A stretch of 19,727 nucleotides of DNA from contig JBAZUN010000063.1 in NCBI GenBank assembly GCA_041661365.1, positions 1 to 19,727 of the forward strand, given 5' to 3'. The position numbers were made by a program, and so were the translations under genes. Under the pieces are notes generated by a model. The model had not been told where the DNA came from, searched no databases, and was given only the letters and a program-made list of their open reading frames with translations. This document shows, in pieces, positions 6,726-14,627 of this stretch. The DNA is from CAITNQ01 sp041661365 (GTDB lineage Bacteria; Latescibacterota; UBA2968; UBA8231). Position 1 is the stretch's first letter. The number at the start of each line of letters is the position of its first letter.

Positions 6726-7657
6726 GCACGGACAAGCCGCTGCCGCCCCCACCGCCGCCCCGCGGCCGGCACCGCGAGGTGTGGGTCGGGCTCTTCGTCC
6801 TGGTCGGTCTGGCCGGCACCGTCGTCACCCTGGCGGTGCTGACCGACGCGGCCCTCTTCCGCGGCCGGTACGTGATCTCCACTGGGGTGCCCAGCGCCGG
6901 CGGCATCCGCAAGGGCGATCCGGTGCAGATGCGCGGGGTCAACATCGGCCGGATCGTCGGCTTCCGCATCGGCCAGCAGGCCGTCGACGTGCGCCTGGAG
7001 ATCGAAGGCGAATACCCGATCCCCTCCGACTCGCGGGTGGAGTTGCGGTCCGGGGGCCTGCTGGGCGGCATGGTCGCCGACGTTGTTCCCGGAGCCTCGA
7101 CCGAGAGCGCCACCTGGGGCGATCGCCTGCCCGGCAGCATCGGGGCCGGGGTCCTCGACCGGATGGACGACCTGGCGGCCCAGGCCGACCGGATCGCCGT
7201 CCGAGTCCAGACCCTGCTGTCCGACGGCATGGTCGATGACCTGCACGCCGGGGCCGGCGAGGGCCGTCTGGCCCTGCAGGAGCTGTCCGGCCTGCTGCGC
7301 GAGCAGCGCGGCGAGGTGCGGGACCTGGTCGCCAGCCTGAAGCGGTCGGCCGCGGGGCTGGAGCAGGCCGCCGCCGGACCGGAGCTGGAACGGACGGTGA
7401 AGCGCGTCGACGAGCTGGCCCAGCGCCTCGACGGGACCCTGGCCTCGGTGGACCGCGCCTCGCGCTCGCTCGAGTCGATCCTCGGGCGGATCGACCGCGG
7501 CGAGGGAACCTTGGGGAAGCTGAGCCACGACGAGGCGCTCTATCGGAACCTGACCGAGGCCAGCGCCGGCGTGGCCCTGGCCGCCCGGGAGATGCAGGCC
7601 CTGGCCGTCGATCTCAAGGAGCACCCGGGCCGGTACGTCCACCTGAGTCTGTTCTGA
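6722..7657 (+). CDS. mlaD: MlaD-like MCE-domain protein
   Basis: The 311-residue protein starts at GTG 6722, overlapping the ATPase stop and preceded by GAGGAGG (6711-6717). It has a Pro-rich cytoplasmic start, one membrane helix (about residues 20-40) and an MCE domain at about 48-125 with VPSAGGIRKGDPVQMRGVNI and then GRIVGFRI. A long Leu- and Ala-rich helical region follows, and the protein ends in HPGRYVHLSLF, a tail common in single-MCE proteins. By family knowledge these form periplasmic hexamers that bind phospholipid and dock on the MlaE/MlaF complex. The helical C-terminal part may extend a tunnel or contact an acceptor. No MlaB (STAS) or MlaC gene lies beside it. Confidence 0.9.
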   Translation: MSTDKPLPPPPPPRGRHREVWVGLFVLVGLAGTVVTLAVLTDAALFRGRYVISTGVPSAGGIRKGDPVQMRGVNIGRIVGFRIGQQAVDVRLEIEGEYPIPSDSRVELRSGGLLGGMVADVVPGASTESATWGDRLPGSIGAGVLDRMDDLAAQADRIAVRVQTLLSDGMVDDLHAGAGEGRLALQELSGLLREQRGEVRDLVASLKRSAAGLEQAAAGPELERTVKRVDELAQRLDGTLASVDRASRSLESILGRIDRGEGTLGKLSHDEALYRNLTEASAGVALAAREMQALAVDLKEHPGRYVHLSLF

Positions 7658-7672
7658 TCTGCTCTGATCTGC
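7653..7672 (+). repeat. Tandem 10-bp repeat over the mlaD stop
   Basis: TCTGATCTGC occurs twice in exact tandem, at 7653-7662 and 7663-7672. The first copy includes the mlaD stop codon. It is immediately followed by a GC-rich palindrome (GCCGGCCGCGGCCGGC). A slippage origin is likely, and no function is visible. Confidence 0.6.
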
Positions 7673-7707
7673 CGGCCGCGGCCGGCCCGTCGCATCCCCA
7701 TACTGCC

Positions 7708-7730
7708 GAGGCCCCCCGTCCGGGGCCCTC
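7708..7730 (+). terminator. GC-rich hairpin after the Mla-type operon, possible terminator
   Basis: GAGGCCCC and GGGGCCCTC flank a short loop and can pair with one bulged base. It lies between the mlaD-like gene and the transporter gene start at 7756. There is no T-tract, so an intrinsic terminator is uncertain. It may instead stabilise the upstream transcript. Confidence 0.35.
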
Positions 7731-7755
7731 GCTCACCCCAGCAAGGGAGGCACTG

Positions 7756-9141
7756 ATGAGCCGTCGGACTCTGGGCGCCGCTGCCGGCGTGCTGGTCGCC
7801 GTTGCCGTGTGGGCCCTGCCCAGCGTGGGCACCCTGGACCCCCTGGGACAGCGGGCCCTGGCCATCATCGCGCTCGGCGTGGTCTTCTGGGCCACGGACG
7901 TCCTCAACGCCGGGATCACCGCCCTGCTGGTCCTCGGCCTGATGCTGGCCTGCGGCGTGCCCGGGGCGGTCGCCCTGAAAGGGTTTGCCTCGTCGGCGTT
8001 CTGGATCCTGGTCTCGGTGCTGTTCTTCGGCTACGCCATGGACAAGAGCGGCCTGGCGCGGCGGATCGCCTACCGCATCCTCCAGGTCTTCCCGGCCACC
8101 TACACCGGCATCCTCTTCGCCTTCCTCAGCATCGGCTTCGTCCTCACCCTGGGCATCCCCTCGATGACCGTGCGCACGGCGATCCTCATGCCGATCGCCT
8201 GGGCCCTGGTGCAGGCCATCGGCCTGGGCCTGCCCAGCCGCGGCTCGGCCCTGATCATCCTGAGCACCTTCGAGATGGCGGTCCTCCCCGGCTGCGCCCT
8301 GCTCACCGGCGCCCTATGGGGACCGTACCTCACCGGGCTGTTCGCCAGCCAGCAGATCCCGCTGACCTGGCTCGACTACGCCCGGGTGATGTTCGTGCCG
8401 ACGATGATCTGGTGCGTGCTGGTGCTGGTCGGCAACCTGCTGGTCCTGCGGCCCGAGGGTCAGCCCGGCGTCACCCGCGACCTGGCCTCGGCGGAGCTGG
8501 TCAAGCTGGGACCGATGAGTCGGTCAGAAACCATCACCGCGGCGATCGTGGCGGTCTCGGTGCTGGCCTGGGTCACCCAGCCGTGGCACAAGGTGCCGGC
8601 CGAGGCGATCGGCATGCTGGCCCTGTCCGCCCTCTTCGCCGGCCAGGTCCTCACCGCCCCCGAGATCGGCACCGGGATCCCCTGGCACCTGGCCATCTTC
8701 GTCGGCGGCGCCCTGAGCGTGAGCACCGTCATCACCACCTACAAGATCAGCGACTGGATGGCCGGGTTCATCGTCCCGGCGGTGGAGCCGGTGGCGGGAA
8801 GCGCGCTCCTGCTGGTGGTGGTCCTGGCCCTGGGGGTGATGGCCATGCGCTTCGTCGACCCGGTCGGCTTCATCACCATCGCGGCCTTCTTCCTGGCCCT
8901 GGTCGGGGTGGCGCCGGCCTGGGGGGTGGGCCCGATCGTCCTGGCCGGGATCGTCGTCCTGCCGCTGCACGTCTTCTGGTTCAACTACCAGAACATCTGG
9001 ATCGTGATGACCGAGGGGATCACCAAGCGCCAGGCCTACCTCGACGGGGACCGGATCAAGCTGGCCACGGTCTACGCCGTGGCGACCGTCCTGGCCCTGG
9101 GGATCGCGGTGGGGTACTGGAAGCTGATCGGCGCCCTGTGA
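7756..9141 (+). CDS. SLC13/DASS-family anion transporter
   Basis: The 461-residue protein is strongly hydrophobic throughout, with about 10-12 membrane segments, and starts at ATG 7756 after GGGAGG (7745-7750). Its shape and length fit the divalent anion:sodium symporter family. The segment LGIPSMTVRTAILMPI (from residue 132) aligns with the family's ion-binding SNT loop region. The expected Asn is Met here, so ion coupling may differ from classical members. The second-half FVDPVGFITIAAFF is similarly divergent. Known substrates of the family include dicarboxylates, citrate and sulfate; the substrate here cannot be assigned. The gene lies 58 nt upstream of a periplasmic carbonic anhydrase on the same strand, which raises the possibility of transport linked to bicarbonate, but that is inference. 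Confidence 0.8.
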   Translation: MSRRTLGAAAGVLVAVAVWALPSVGTLDPLGQRALAIIALGVVFWATDVLNAGITALLVLGLMLACGVPGAVALKGFASSAFWILVSVLFFGYAMDKSGLARRIAYRILQVFPATYTGILFAFLSIGFVLTLGIPSMTVRTAILMPIAWALVQAIGLGLPSRGSALIILSTFEMAVLPGCALLTGALWGPYLTGLFASQQIPLTWLDYARVMFVPTMIWCVLVLVGNLLVLRPEGQPGVTRDLASAELVKLGPMSRSETITAAIVAVSVLAWVTQPWHKVPAEAIGMLALSALFAGQVLTAPEIGTGIPWHLAIFVGGALSVSTVITTYKISDWMAGFIVPAVEPVAGSALLLVVVLALGVMAMRFVDPVGFITIAAFFLALVGVAPAWGVGPIVLAGIVVLPLHVFWFNYQNIWIVMTEGITKRQAYLDGDRIKLATVYAVATVLALGIAVGYWKLIGAL

Positions 9142-9199
9142 GGCAATCGGACTCACCGCCTTGAAACGGCAGCACCGCACGTCATCGAGGAGGATCGTC

Positions 9200-9958
9200 A
9201 TGTCGAGCCGATCGTCGGGTCTGTGGACCGTGCTCCTGCTGGCCGCGGCGTGGTCTTCGGCGGTGGCCGCGCCGGGATCCGGCCAGGCCTCAAGCCCGGC
9301 AGTCTTGGCCGCCGTCGACTCTGAGCCCGCGGCGAGCGAGCCGGCGGCTTCTCACGAGGAGTCGGCGGCCGGGACCGAGGAGCAGGAGCGGATCTGGACC
9401 GAGCTGCTGGAGGGGAACGCCCGCTTCGCCGCCGGGACGCCGGTGCACCGCGAGCTGGTCGACACCCGGAAGGAGCTGCTCAAGGGCCAGCATCCCCGGG
9501 CCATCATCCTCGGCTGCTCCGACAGCCGGGTGCCTCCCGAGCTGATCTTCGACCAAGGCCTGGGCGAGCTGTTCGTCGTGCGGACCGCGGGGAACGTGGC
9601 CGACCGCGTGGCCTTGGGGAGTATGGAATACGCGGTCGAGCACCTGCACGTGCCCCTGCTGGTGGTGCTGGGGCACCGCAAGTGCGGGGCGGTGACGGCC
9701 GCGGCCTCGGAGGAGCCCATGCCCTCGGTCAACCTCGCGGCCGTGATCGAGCGCATCGCCCCGGCGGTCGCCCGGCTCAAGGGCAAGGCGACCGGCGACC
9801 GGCTGGTGAACCTGGCCATCGAAGGGAACACCTACGAGAGCGCCCGCTTCCTGCTGGACAGCAGCCCGATCCTGCGGGAGGGGGTAGAGGCCCGTGAGCT
9901 GGTGATCATCAGGGCCATCTACGAGATGGGTACCGGCAAGGTGGTCCGGTTGCGCTGA
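9200..9958 (+). CDS. Beta-class carbonic anhydrase, predicted exported
   Basis: I chose ATG 9200 because GAGGAGG (9187-9193) precedes it by 6 nt and because it opens directly into a signal peptide (SSRSSGLWTVLLLAAAWSS, cleavage near AVAAPG). The 252-residue enzyme has a low-complexity Ala- and Glu-rich linker to about residue 60 and then a complete beta-CA domain. Active-site residues are present: Cys106, Asp108 and Arg110 in GCSDSR, and His159 and Cys162 in GHRKCG. VVRTAGNVAD and SMEYAVEHL are also typical. It interconverts CO2 and bicarbonate, and the signal peptide places it in the periplasm. It probably shares a transcript with the SLC13-type transporter just upstream. Confidence 0.93.
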   Translation: MSSRSSGLWTVLLLAAAWSSAVAAPGSGQASSPAVLAAVDSEPAASEPAASHEESAAGTEEQERIWTELLEGNARFAAGTPVHRELVDTRKELLKGQHPRAIILGCSDSRVPPELIFDQGLGELFVVRTAGNVADRVALGSMEYAVEHLHVPLLVVLGHRKCGAVTAAASEEPMPSVNLAAVIERIAPAVARLKGKATGDRLVNLAIEGNTYESARFLLDSSPILREGVEARELVIIRAIYEMGTGKVVRLR

Positions 9959-10051
9959 GGCTGCTCCACCGCCTCTCCGGTGGCCACCGCGCGGCACCTG
10001 GCCCGTGGCGCCGGAGGGATCGCCACAAGGCTCTGATCCAACGGAGGCTTT

Positions 10052-11080
10052 ATGACCGACCAAACGCCCTCTGGCGGGCACCGACCGCGGCTGCTGGTGG
10101 CGATGTCGGCGAGCCCGGTGCGGGACAGCTTCTTCCCTCGGGAGGTGGTGGCGCGCCTGGAGGCGCTCGGGGAGGTAACGTGGAACGACGCGGAAGGTCC
10201 GCTCCCCCCGAGCGAGCTGGCGGAGCGTCTGCGGGGGGTCGAGGTCTGTTTCACCGGTTGGGGCGCGCCGTGCTTCGACGTTGATCTGCTCCGCCACGCC
10301 GACCGTCTCGGTCTGGTGGCGCACACGGGGGGGAGTGTCGCCAGCCTGGTCAGTGCCGAGCTGTTCGACCGCGGGATCCGGGTCGTCAGCGGCAACCGCG
10401 TCTTCGCCGAGTCGGTGGCCGAGTCGGTGGTCGGGTATGCCCTGCTGGCGCTCCGCCGCTTACCGTATTGGGCCCAGGAGGTCCAGGCCGGCCGGTGGCG
10501 CACCGAGGAGTTCGTGAACGAGGGATTACTCGACCAGAGCGTAGGCTTGGTGGGGTTCGGCGCGGTGGCGCGCCTGCTGGTGCCGATGCTGCGGCCGTTC
10601 CGCTGCCGGGTGCGGGCCTATGACCCTCACGTGACCGAGGCAGTCTTGCGGGCGCACGGGGTGGAGCCATGCACCCTCGACGAGCTGCTGGCCGGCTCGC
10701 GGATCATCTCGCTCCACGTGGCCAGGACCCCGGCCACTCGCCACCTGCTCGACGCCCGGCGGCTGCGGCTGATCCAGGACGGCGCCCTGCTCATCAACAC
10801 CGCCCGCGGGGCCATCGTCGACGAAACGGCGCTGGCTGCGGAGCTGGCCACCGGCCGGTTCCTGGCGGTCCTCGACGTCTTCGATACCGAGCCTCTGCCG
10901 GCCGACTCCCCCCTCCGCGGCCACGACAACGCCATCCTGGTGCCGCACATGGCTGGTCCGACGATCGACCGGAGGCGCTTTGCCGCGCTGGCGGTGGTCG
11001 AGGACGCCGGCCGCTTCCTGGCCGGAGCGCCGCTCGAGCACGAAATCGGCCGGGACTATGCCATGGCCATGACGCGGTGA
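10052..11080 (+). CDS. D-isomer-specific 2-hydroxyacid dehydrogenase
   Basis: The 342-residue NAD(P)-dependent enzyme starts at ATG 10052 after GGAGG (10043-10047). The nucleotide-binding loop is VGLVGFGAVAR (GFGAVA at 168-173), with an acidic residue in AYDPH at 191 that suggests preference for NAD over NADP. The catalytic Arg252 is in INTARGAIVDE, Glu280 in DVFDTEPLP and His299 in PHMAG. The substrate-domain segment LHVARTPATRHLL matches the family. The enzyme should interconvert a 2-oxoacid and a D-2-hydroxyacid; the precise substrate, for example a phosphoglycerate, glyoxylate or sugar acid, is not determinable. It lies 93 nt after the carbonic anhydrase and may be a separate unit. Confidence 0.92.
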   Translation: MTDQTPSGGHRPRLLVAMSASPVRDSFFPREVVARLEALGEVTWNDAEGPLPPSELAERLRGVEVCFTGWGAPCFDVDLLRHADRLGLVAHTGGSVASLVSAELFDRGIRVVSGNRVFAESVAESVVGYALLALRRLPYWAQEVQAGRWRTEEFVNEGLLDQSVGLVGFGAVARLLVPMLRPFRCRVRAYDPHVTEAVLRAHGVEPCTLDELLAGSRIISLHVARTPATRHLLDARRLRLIQDGALLINTARGAIVDETALAAELATGRFLAVLDVFDTEPLPADSPLRGHDNAILVPHMAGPTIDRRRFAALAVVEDAGRFLAGAPLEHEIGRDYAMAMTR

Positions 11081-11100
11081 GCGCCGAAGGGCGTGCGCTC
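11079..11100. terminator. Hairpin between convergent genes, possible terminator
   Basis: GAGCGC (11079-11084) and GCGCTC (11095-11100) are perfect inverted repeats, with CGCC-GAAG-GGCG as an alternative inner stem. The hairpin lies at the end of the dehydrogenase gene, facing the convergent helicase gene. No T-tract is visible on either strand. Confidence 0.3.
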
Positions 11101-11137
11101 CCTGTGGCCTCCAGCCATCGCGGCGGTAGAGACGTCC

Positions 11138-12499
11138 TCAGCGGGATCGGCGTCGAGTGGCCGGCTGCGGGGCCCGGCCGAAGCGGGTCCGGGGCTCCCC
11201 GCGGGGCTGCTCCTTCTTGGGGGGCTCGGTGACCGTCGTGCGCGGTGCCGGCGTAGCGCGGCGCTGGCCCTGACCCGACGACCGGCCGGTCCCTGATCCG
11301 CGCCGGCTGCCCGGATCGCTCGGTCGGCGGCTCCCGCTTCGTCCCAGCGATCCGGCGGACTTGGGCGGCGGCGGCGCCTGGTAGTCGAAATCCGGCACCG
11401 TCACCCGCGGCAGCCGCTTGCCCACCGCCCGCTCGATCTGGCGCAGATCGTCCTCCTCCTCCGCACAGACGAAGGTGTAGGCGTCGCCGGTGGCCTCGGC
11501 CCGGGCCGTGCGACCGACCCGGTGGATGTAGTCGTCCGCGGTGGTCGGCACGTCGAAGTTGACCACGTGACCCAGCGCGGTCACGTCGATCCCCCGGGCC
11601 GCGATGTCGGTGGCGACCAGCACCCGGTACCGGGCGCTCTTGAACCCGGCCAGGGCCTCGGTGCGCTGAGCCTGGGACCGGTTCCCGTGGATGCGGGTCG
11701 CGACCACCCCCTCCTGCACCAGGAACTTGGACAGACGGTCGGCCCGGTGCTTGGTACGGGTGAAGACCAGGGCGTCGCGGATGTCGCCCCGCTCGAGCAG
11801 GGCGACCAGCAGGGGCGGCTTGAGATGCTGGGGCACCGGATACACGGCCTGGGTGATCCCCACGGCCGGCGCCGCCTGCCGCTGCACGTTGATCTGCACC
11901 GGCTGGTCCAGGATCTCGCCGCTGAGCTGGACGATCGGGGCCGGGATGGTGGCGCTGAAGAACAGGGTCTGCCGCCGCTTGGGCAGGTGCTTGAGCACCC
12001 GGCGGATCTGCGGCAGGAACCCCATGTCCAGCATCCGGTCGGCCTCGTCGACCACCAGGTGGGTCAGCCCGTCCAGGCGGGCATAGCTGTGGCTGAGGTG
12101 GTCGAGCAGTCGGCCCGGGGTGGCCACCAGCACGTCGGCCCCGGTGCGGAAGGCGTGCTCCTGCGGTCCCGCCGCCACCCCCCCGAAGACCGCCGCGCCG
12201 GTGATCGGCGTGTGCACCGCCAGCTCGTTGAGATCCTCGAGGATCTGGGCCGCCAGCTCCCGAGTCGGGGTGAGCACCAATACCCGGGTGGTCCCCCGGG
12301 GCTGGCCGATGAGCTGGTGCAGGATCGGCAGCAGGAAGGCCGCGGTCTTGCCGCTGCCGGTCATGGCGCAGGCCAGCACGTCGCGGCCGATCAACGCCGG
12401 CGGGATCGCCTCGAGCTGGATCGGGGTCGGCTGCGCGAACCCCAGCTCCTTCACGCTCTTGAGCAGATTAGGGTGCAGCTTCAGGGCACTGAACGACAC
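11138..12499 (-). CDS. rhlE: DEAD-box ATP-dependent RNA helicase, RhlE-like
   Basis: The 453-residue protein starts at GTG 12499 after AAGGAGGA (plus strand 12502-12509). All core helicase motifs are visible: Q motif FAQPTPIQ (21-28), motif I AMTGSGKT (45-52), Ia PTRELA (78-83), Ib TPGR (127-130), II DEAD (151-154), III SAT (182-184), V with ATDIAARGID (296-305) and VI HRVGRTAR (326-333). After the helicase core a tail of about 80 residues is rich in Arg, Ser, Gly and Pro, ending in TRRRSR. Such tails bind RNA. The family unwinds RNA in ribosome assembly and mRNA decay, and is often important in cold. It is transcribed convergently with the dehydrogenase and divergently from the sigma-factor gene. 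The RhlE subtype assignment is tentative. Confidence 0.95.
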   Translation of the reverse strand: MSFSALKLHPNLLKSVKELGFAQPTPIQLEAIPPALIGRDVLACAMTGSGKTAAFLLPILHQLIGQPRGTTRVLVLTPTRELAAQILEDLNELAVHTPITGAAVFGGVAAGPQEHAFRTGADVLVATPGRLLDHLSHSYARLDGLTHLVVDEADRMLDMGFLPQIRRVLKHLPKRRQTLFFSATIPAPIVQLSGEILDQPVQINVQRQAAPAVGITQAVYPVPQHLKPPLLVALLERGDIRDALVFTRTKHRADRLSKFLVQEGVVATRIHGNRSQAQRTEALAGFKSARYRVLVATDIAARGIDVTALGHVVNFDVPTTADDYIHRVGRTARAEATGDAYTFVCAEEEDDLRQIERAVGKRLPRVTVPDFDYQAPPPPKSAGSLGRSGSRRPSDPGSRRGSGTGRSSGQGQRRATPAPRTTVTEPPKKEQPRGEPRTRFGRAPQPATRRRSR

Positions 12500-12654
12500 T
12501 CGTCCTCCTTGGTCGTTGGGGCAGTCTGGTGAAGTCCGGCCGGACCGACGGTCCAGCGGGATAGCACAGTGAATCTACCTCCCCTCGAGCACCAGCGCCA
12601 TGCACCGCATCCTTGCTGACCTGTCGACGACCGCCGAAGAAGGTGTTTGGCGCA

Positions 12655-12685
12655 CTAGCACATTTCCCGTCCCCGAGGCTCTTAT
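12655..12685 (+). promoter_or_regulatory. Conserved two-block promoter element (copy 1) upstream of the sigma-fusion gene
   Basis: CTAGCACATTTCC (12655-12667), 10 nt, then GGCTCTTAT (12677-12685). The same arrangement with the same 10-nt gap occurs at 15443-15473 ahead of the envelope gene at 15513. A flanking GCAC just upstream is also shared. The element lies 78 nt before ATG 12764. Two conserved blocks at fixed spacing are what a -35/-10 pair for an alternative sigma factor would look like, and the sigma factor encoded directly downstream is the obvious candidate. I cannot match it to a known ECF group consensus. Confidence 0.6.
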
Positions 12686-12763
12686 TACCGGTCGTGCACG
12701 GTATGCGTCTTCCCCGCCTGACGTATCTTTACGGCGACCGTCGCCCTTTCCGGAGCCGACGAC

Positions 12764-14515
12764 ATGGCCGAGGCAGATCAGATCCTCGTGGTCCAGACCC
12801 TGAACGGCCGACTCGACGCCTTCGGCCTGCTGGTCGAGCGGTACAGCGGCCTGGTCTGGGCCCTCATCCTGGAGCGGGTGCGGCGCGGAGACCAGATCGA
12901 GGACCTGGTGCAGGAGACCTTCTGCACCGCGTACCAGGCCCTGCCCGACCTGCGCGATCCGGCTCGCTTCGCCCCCTGGCTCTGCCGGATCGCCCGGAAT
13001 ACCGCCCTCCACTGGACCCGGCAGGAGCAGTGCCGGCTGCGGGCCGAGGACGGCGCCCCCAGCTCGACGTCCCTCCCCGATCCGGAAGAGGCGTTTGCCG
13101 TGGCCGAGCAGGACCAGGCGGTCTGGCAAGCCCTCGACGCGCTCCCCGAACCAGTGCGTCAGCTCGTGGTCCTGCGCCACCTCGAGCGGTGCACCTACCG
13201 GGACCTGGCCCGCTTCCTCGGGATCTCGGTCACCGCGGTCCGTTGGCGTCTGCTGCGGGCTGAGCAGCAGGTGGCCCGCGGCCTGGTCCAACTGCTGCGC
13301 GACGGCAGTCAGACCCGCGGTCCGGACCGGCAGCGGCTGCGTCGCCGCGTGCTGGCCGGCCTGGCCGCCGCACTGCCGCTGGCTCCCCGAAGTGAGGCGC
13401 TCACCCTTTCGTGGTGGAACCTCGGTCATCTGCTGCCCGCGCTCAAGACAGCCGTGCCAGCCTTGGTCGGGGTGGGCACGGCAGGGACGCTGGTGGCCCA
13501 CCTGGCCGGCCTGTCGCTGCCGGGCTGGCCCGCCGGCTCAGACCCGACCGATCGGGTGGCCGCCGTGACGGTCGCTCAGGACAGCCTGATCCGGGTGCAG
13601 CTCGCACCGCTGCCGGCGCTCCCCGGACCCACGGCCTGCGAGCCGCCACCACCTCCGCCGGATTCCCGCCGTCTGACCGCGCTGAGCTTTGTAGAGGTGG
13701 CCGCAGCGAGTGGTGCCGAATCGACCGCCACGGGCTTGATGCCACCGGCTGCCGTCATCCTGCCGGCAGTATCGGGTGAGAAGGAACGCGTGACCGCGCC
13801 AGAGCCGGATGCAGCCCTCCAGAGTCGACGGTCGGTGCAACGAGCCCAAATTCACGGCATCATCCTGACAGGAACACAAGATGGGCCGCGGATCCGGGGT
13901 GGGCAGACCAGGGGCGTGCCTCAGGGAATCCGAGCGCTGTTCGCTTATCTCAGAGACCACACCCAGATCAACTCAGGGCTGGTATGGGATGAAAGCCCCC
14001 TGGCGAGATCGTCCGGGCCAACGCCCCGGCTCCTCTATCTGGAAGACGCTTCCTCGCCCCTGCTCTTCGATGAGGGAGAGAAGCTGAAGCTGGCCGAGTT
14101 ACTCCGGGCTGGAGCGCTGCTCTACGCGGAGGACACCACCCGGAGCGATCCGGCGAGGAGCCGAGGACGCGCCGGCGCCGCGTCCGATGATACCCCCTTC
14201 TTCGAGCGCTTCAAGGCCTTGCTGGCCGACCGATGGGTGCTGGGTGAGCAGGGCGAGAGCTGGCGCGCCGCCCCATACAACCATCCCCTCTTTACTGCCC
14301 ACTACACCTTCCGGCGTGGACCACCTGCGGACGGCGCGCCCCAGGACGCTCTCAAGGACTTGGAATTGCTGGAGCTGCGCGGCCATCTGGTGGCGATCTT
14401 CAACCGCCGCGGCACCGGCTGGTACCGGACCGACGAGCTGGATCTTCCCGTCCCGCATCTGCAGTTCGGGGTGAATCTGCTGATCTTCGCCCATGCCCAG
14501 TCGGACGGGCGTTGA
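12764..14515 (+). CDS. ECF sigma factor fused to a membrane segment and a C-terminal DUF4159-like domain
   Basis: The 583-residue protein starts at ATG 12764 after GGAG (12752-12755). Residues 1-180 are a complete ECF sigma factor. Region 2 runs from about 20 to 87 with IEDLVQETFCTAYQAL and PWLCRIARNTALHW. Region 4 runs from about 120 to 176 with LPEPVRQLVVLRHLE, TYRDLARFLGISVTAVRWRL and the helix-turn-helix. Typical ECF factors stop here. This one continues with a hydrophobic segment (about 224-250, TAVPALVGVGTAGTLVAHLA), a Pro/Ala-rich linker with a PPPPPP run, and a C-terminal domain from about 363 to 580. That domain resembles DUF4159: YLRDHT, LLYLEDASSPLLFDEGEKLK, LLRAGALLYAED, NHPLFTAHYTFRRG, HLVAIFNRRGTGWY and FGVNLLIFAHAQ. 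If the hydrophobic segment spans the membrane, the DUF4159-like domain lies outside the cytoplasm and could gate the sigma domain. The frame is continuous with no sign of a frameshift. Confidence 0.85.
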   Translation: MAEADQILVVQTLNGRLDAFGLLVERYSGLVWALILERVRRGDQIEDLVQETFCTAYQALPDLRDPARFAPWLCRIARNTALHWTRQEQCRLRAEDGAPSSTSLPDPEEAFAVAEQDQAVWQALDALPEPVRQLVVLRHLERCTYRDLARFLGISVTAVRWRLLRAEQQVARGLVQLLRDGSQTRGPDRQRLRRRVLAGLAAALPLAPRSEALTLSWWNLGHLLPALKTAVPALVGVGTAGTLVAHLAGLSLPGWPAGSDPTDRVAAVTVAQDSLIRVQLAPLPALPGPTACEPPPPPPDSRRLTALSFVEVAAASGAESTATGLMPPAAVILPAVSGEKERVTAPEPDAALQSRRSVQRAQIHGIILTGTQDGPRIRGGQTRGVPQGIRALFAYLRDHTQINSGLVWDESPLARSSGPTPRLLYLEDASSPLLFDEGEKLKLAELLRAGALLYAEDTTRSDPARSRGRAGAASDDTPFFERFKALLADRWVLGEQGESWRAAPYNHPLFTAHYTFRRGPPADGAPQDALKDLELLELRGHLVAIFNRRGTGWYRTDELDLPVPHLQFGVNLLIFAHAQSDGR

Positions 14516-14550
14516 GTCGGGGCCCGTTGGGGCACCGGTGATTGTCTTGA

Positions 14551-14577
14551 ATCTTGACATATCGACATCTTGACATA
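14551..14577 (+). repeat. Direct repeat pair in the vapBC promoter, probable operator
   Basis: ATCTTGACATA occurs twice, at 14551-14561 and 14567-14577, with a 16-bp period. The first copy supplies the -35 box and the second lies between -35 and -10, a position suited to autorepression by the antitoxin or toxin-antitoxin complex. The region is AT-richer than its surroundings. Confidence 0.65.
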
Positions 14578-14581
14578 CATT
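14554..14581 (+). promoter_or_regulatory. Predicted sigma-70 promoter of the vapBC pair
   Basis: TTGACA (14554-14559), a 16-nt spacer, then TACATT (14576-14581, 4 of 6 matches to TATAAT). The start would be near 14588, about 40 nt before the antitoxin ATG at 14628. A second TTGACA at 14570-14575 has a weaker partner, TTAGTC at 14593-14598. Confidence 0.5.
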
Positions 14582-14627
14582 CCGAACAGTACTTAGTCAC
14601 GGGGACCGACAACAGGACAATGCCGGC

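Noticed and set aside
5907..7642. Long minus-strand open frames (281 and 412 codons) opposite the mlaF and mlaD genes
   Set aside because: Their composition (Arg, Gly, Asp, His, Pro rich, no motifs) is that of an antisense shadow in GC-rich DNA, and the plus-strand genes carry complete family motifs.
7809..9164. 451-codon plus-strand frame overlapping the SLC13 gene in another frame
   Set aside because: It is an Arg/Gly/Pro/His-rich shadow with no domain, while the SLC13 frame has membrane helices and a ribosome site.
9290..10324. 344-codon minus-strand frame across the carbonic anhydrase and dehydrogenase starts
   Set aside because: It spans two well-supported plus-strand genes and shows only shadow composition.
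12575..13501. 308-codon minus-strand frame opposite the sigma domain
   Set aside because: The plus strand encodes clear sigma regions 2 and 4; the minus frame has no recognisable content.
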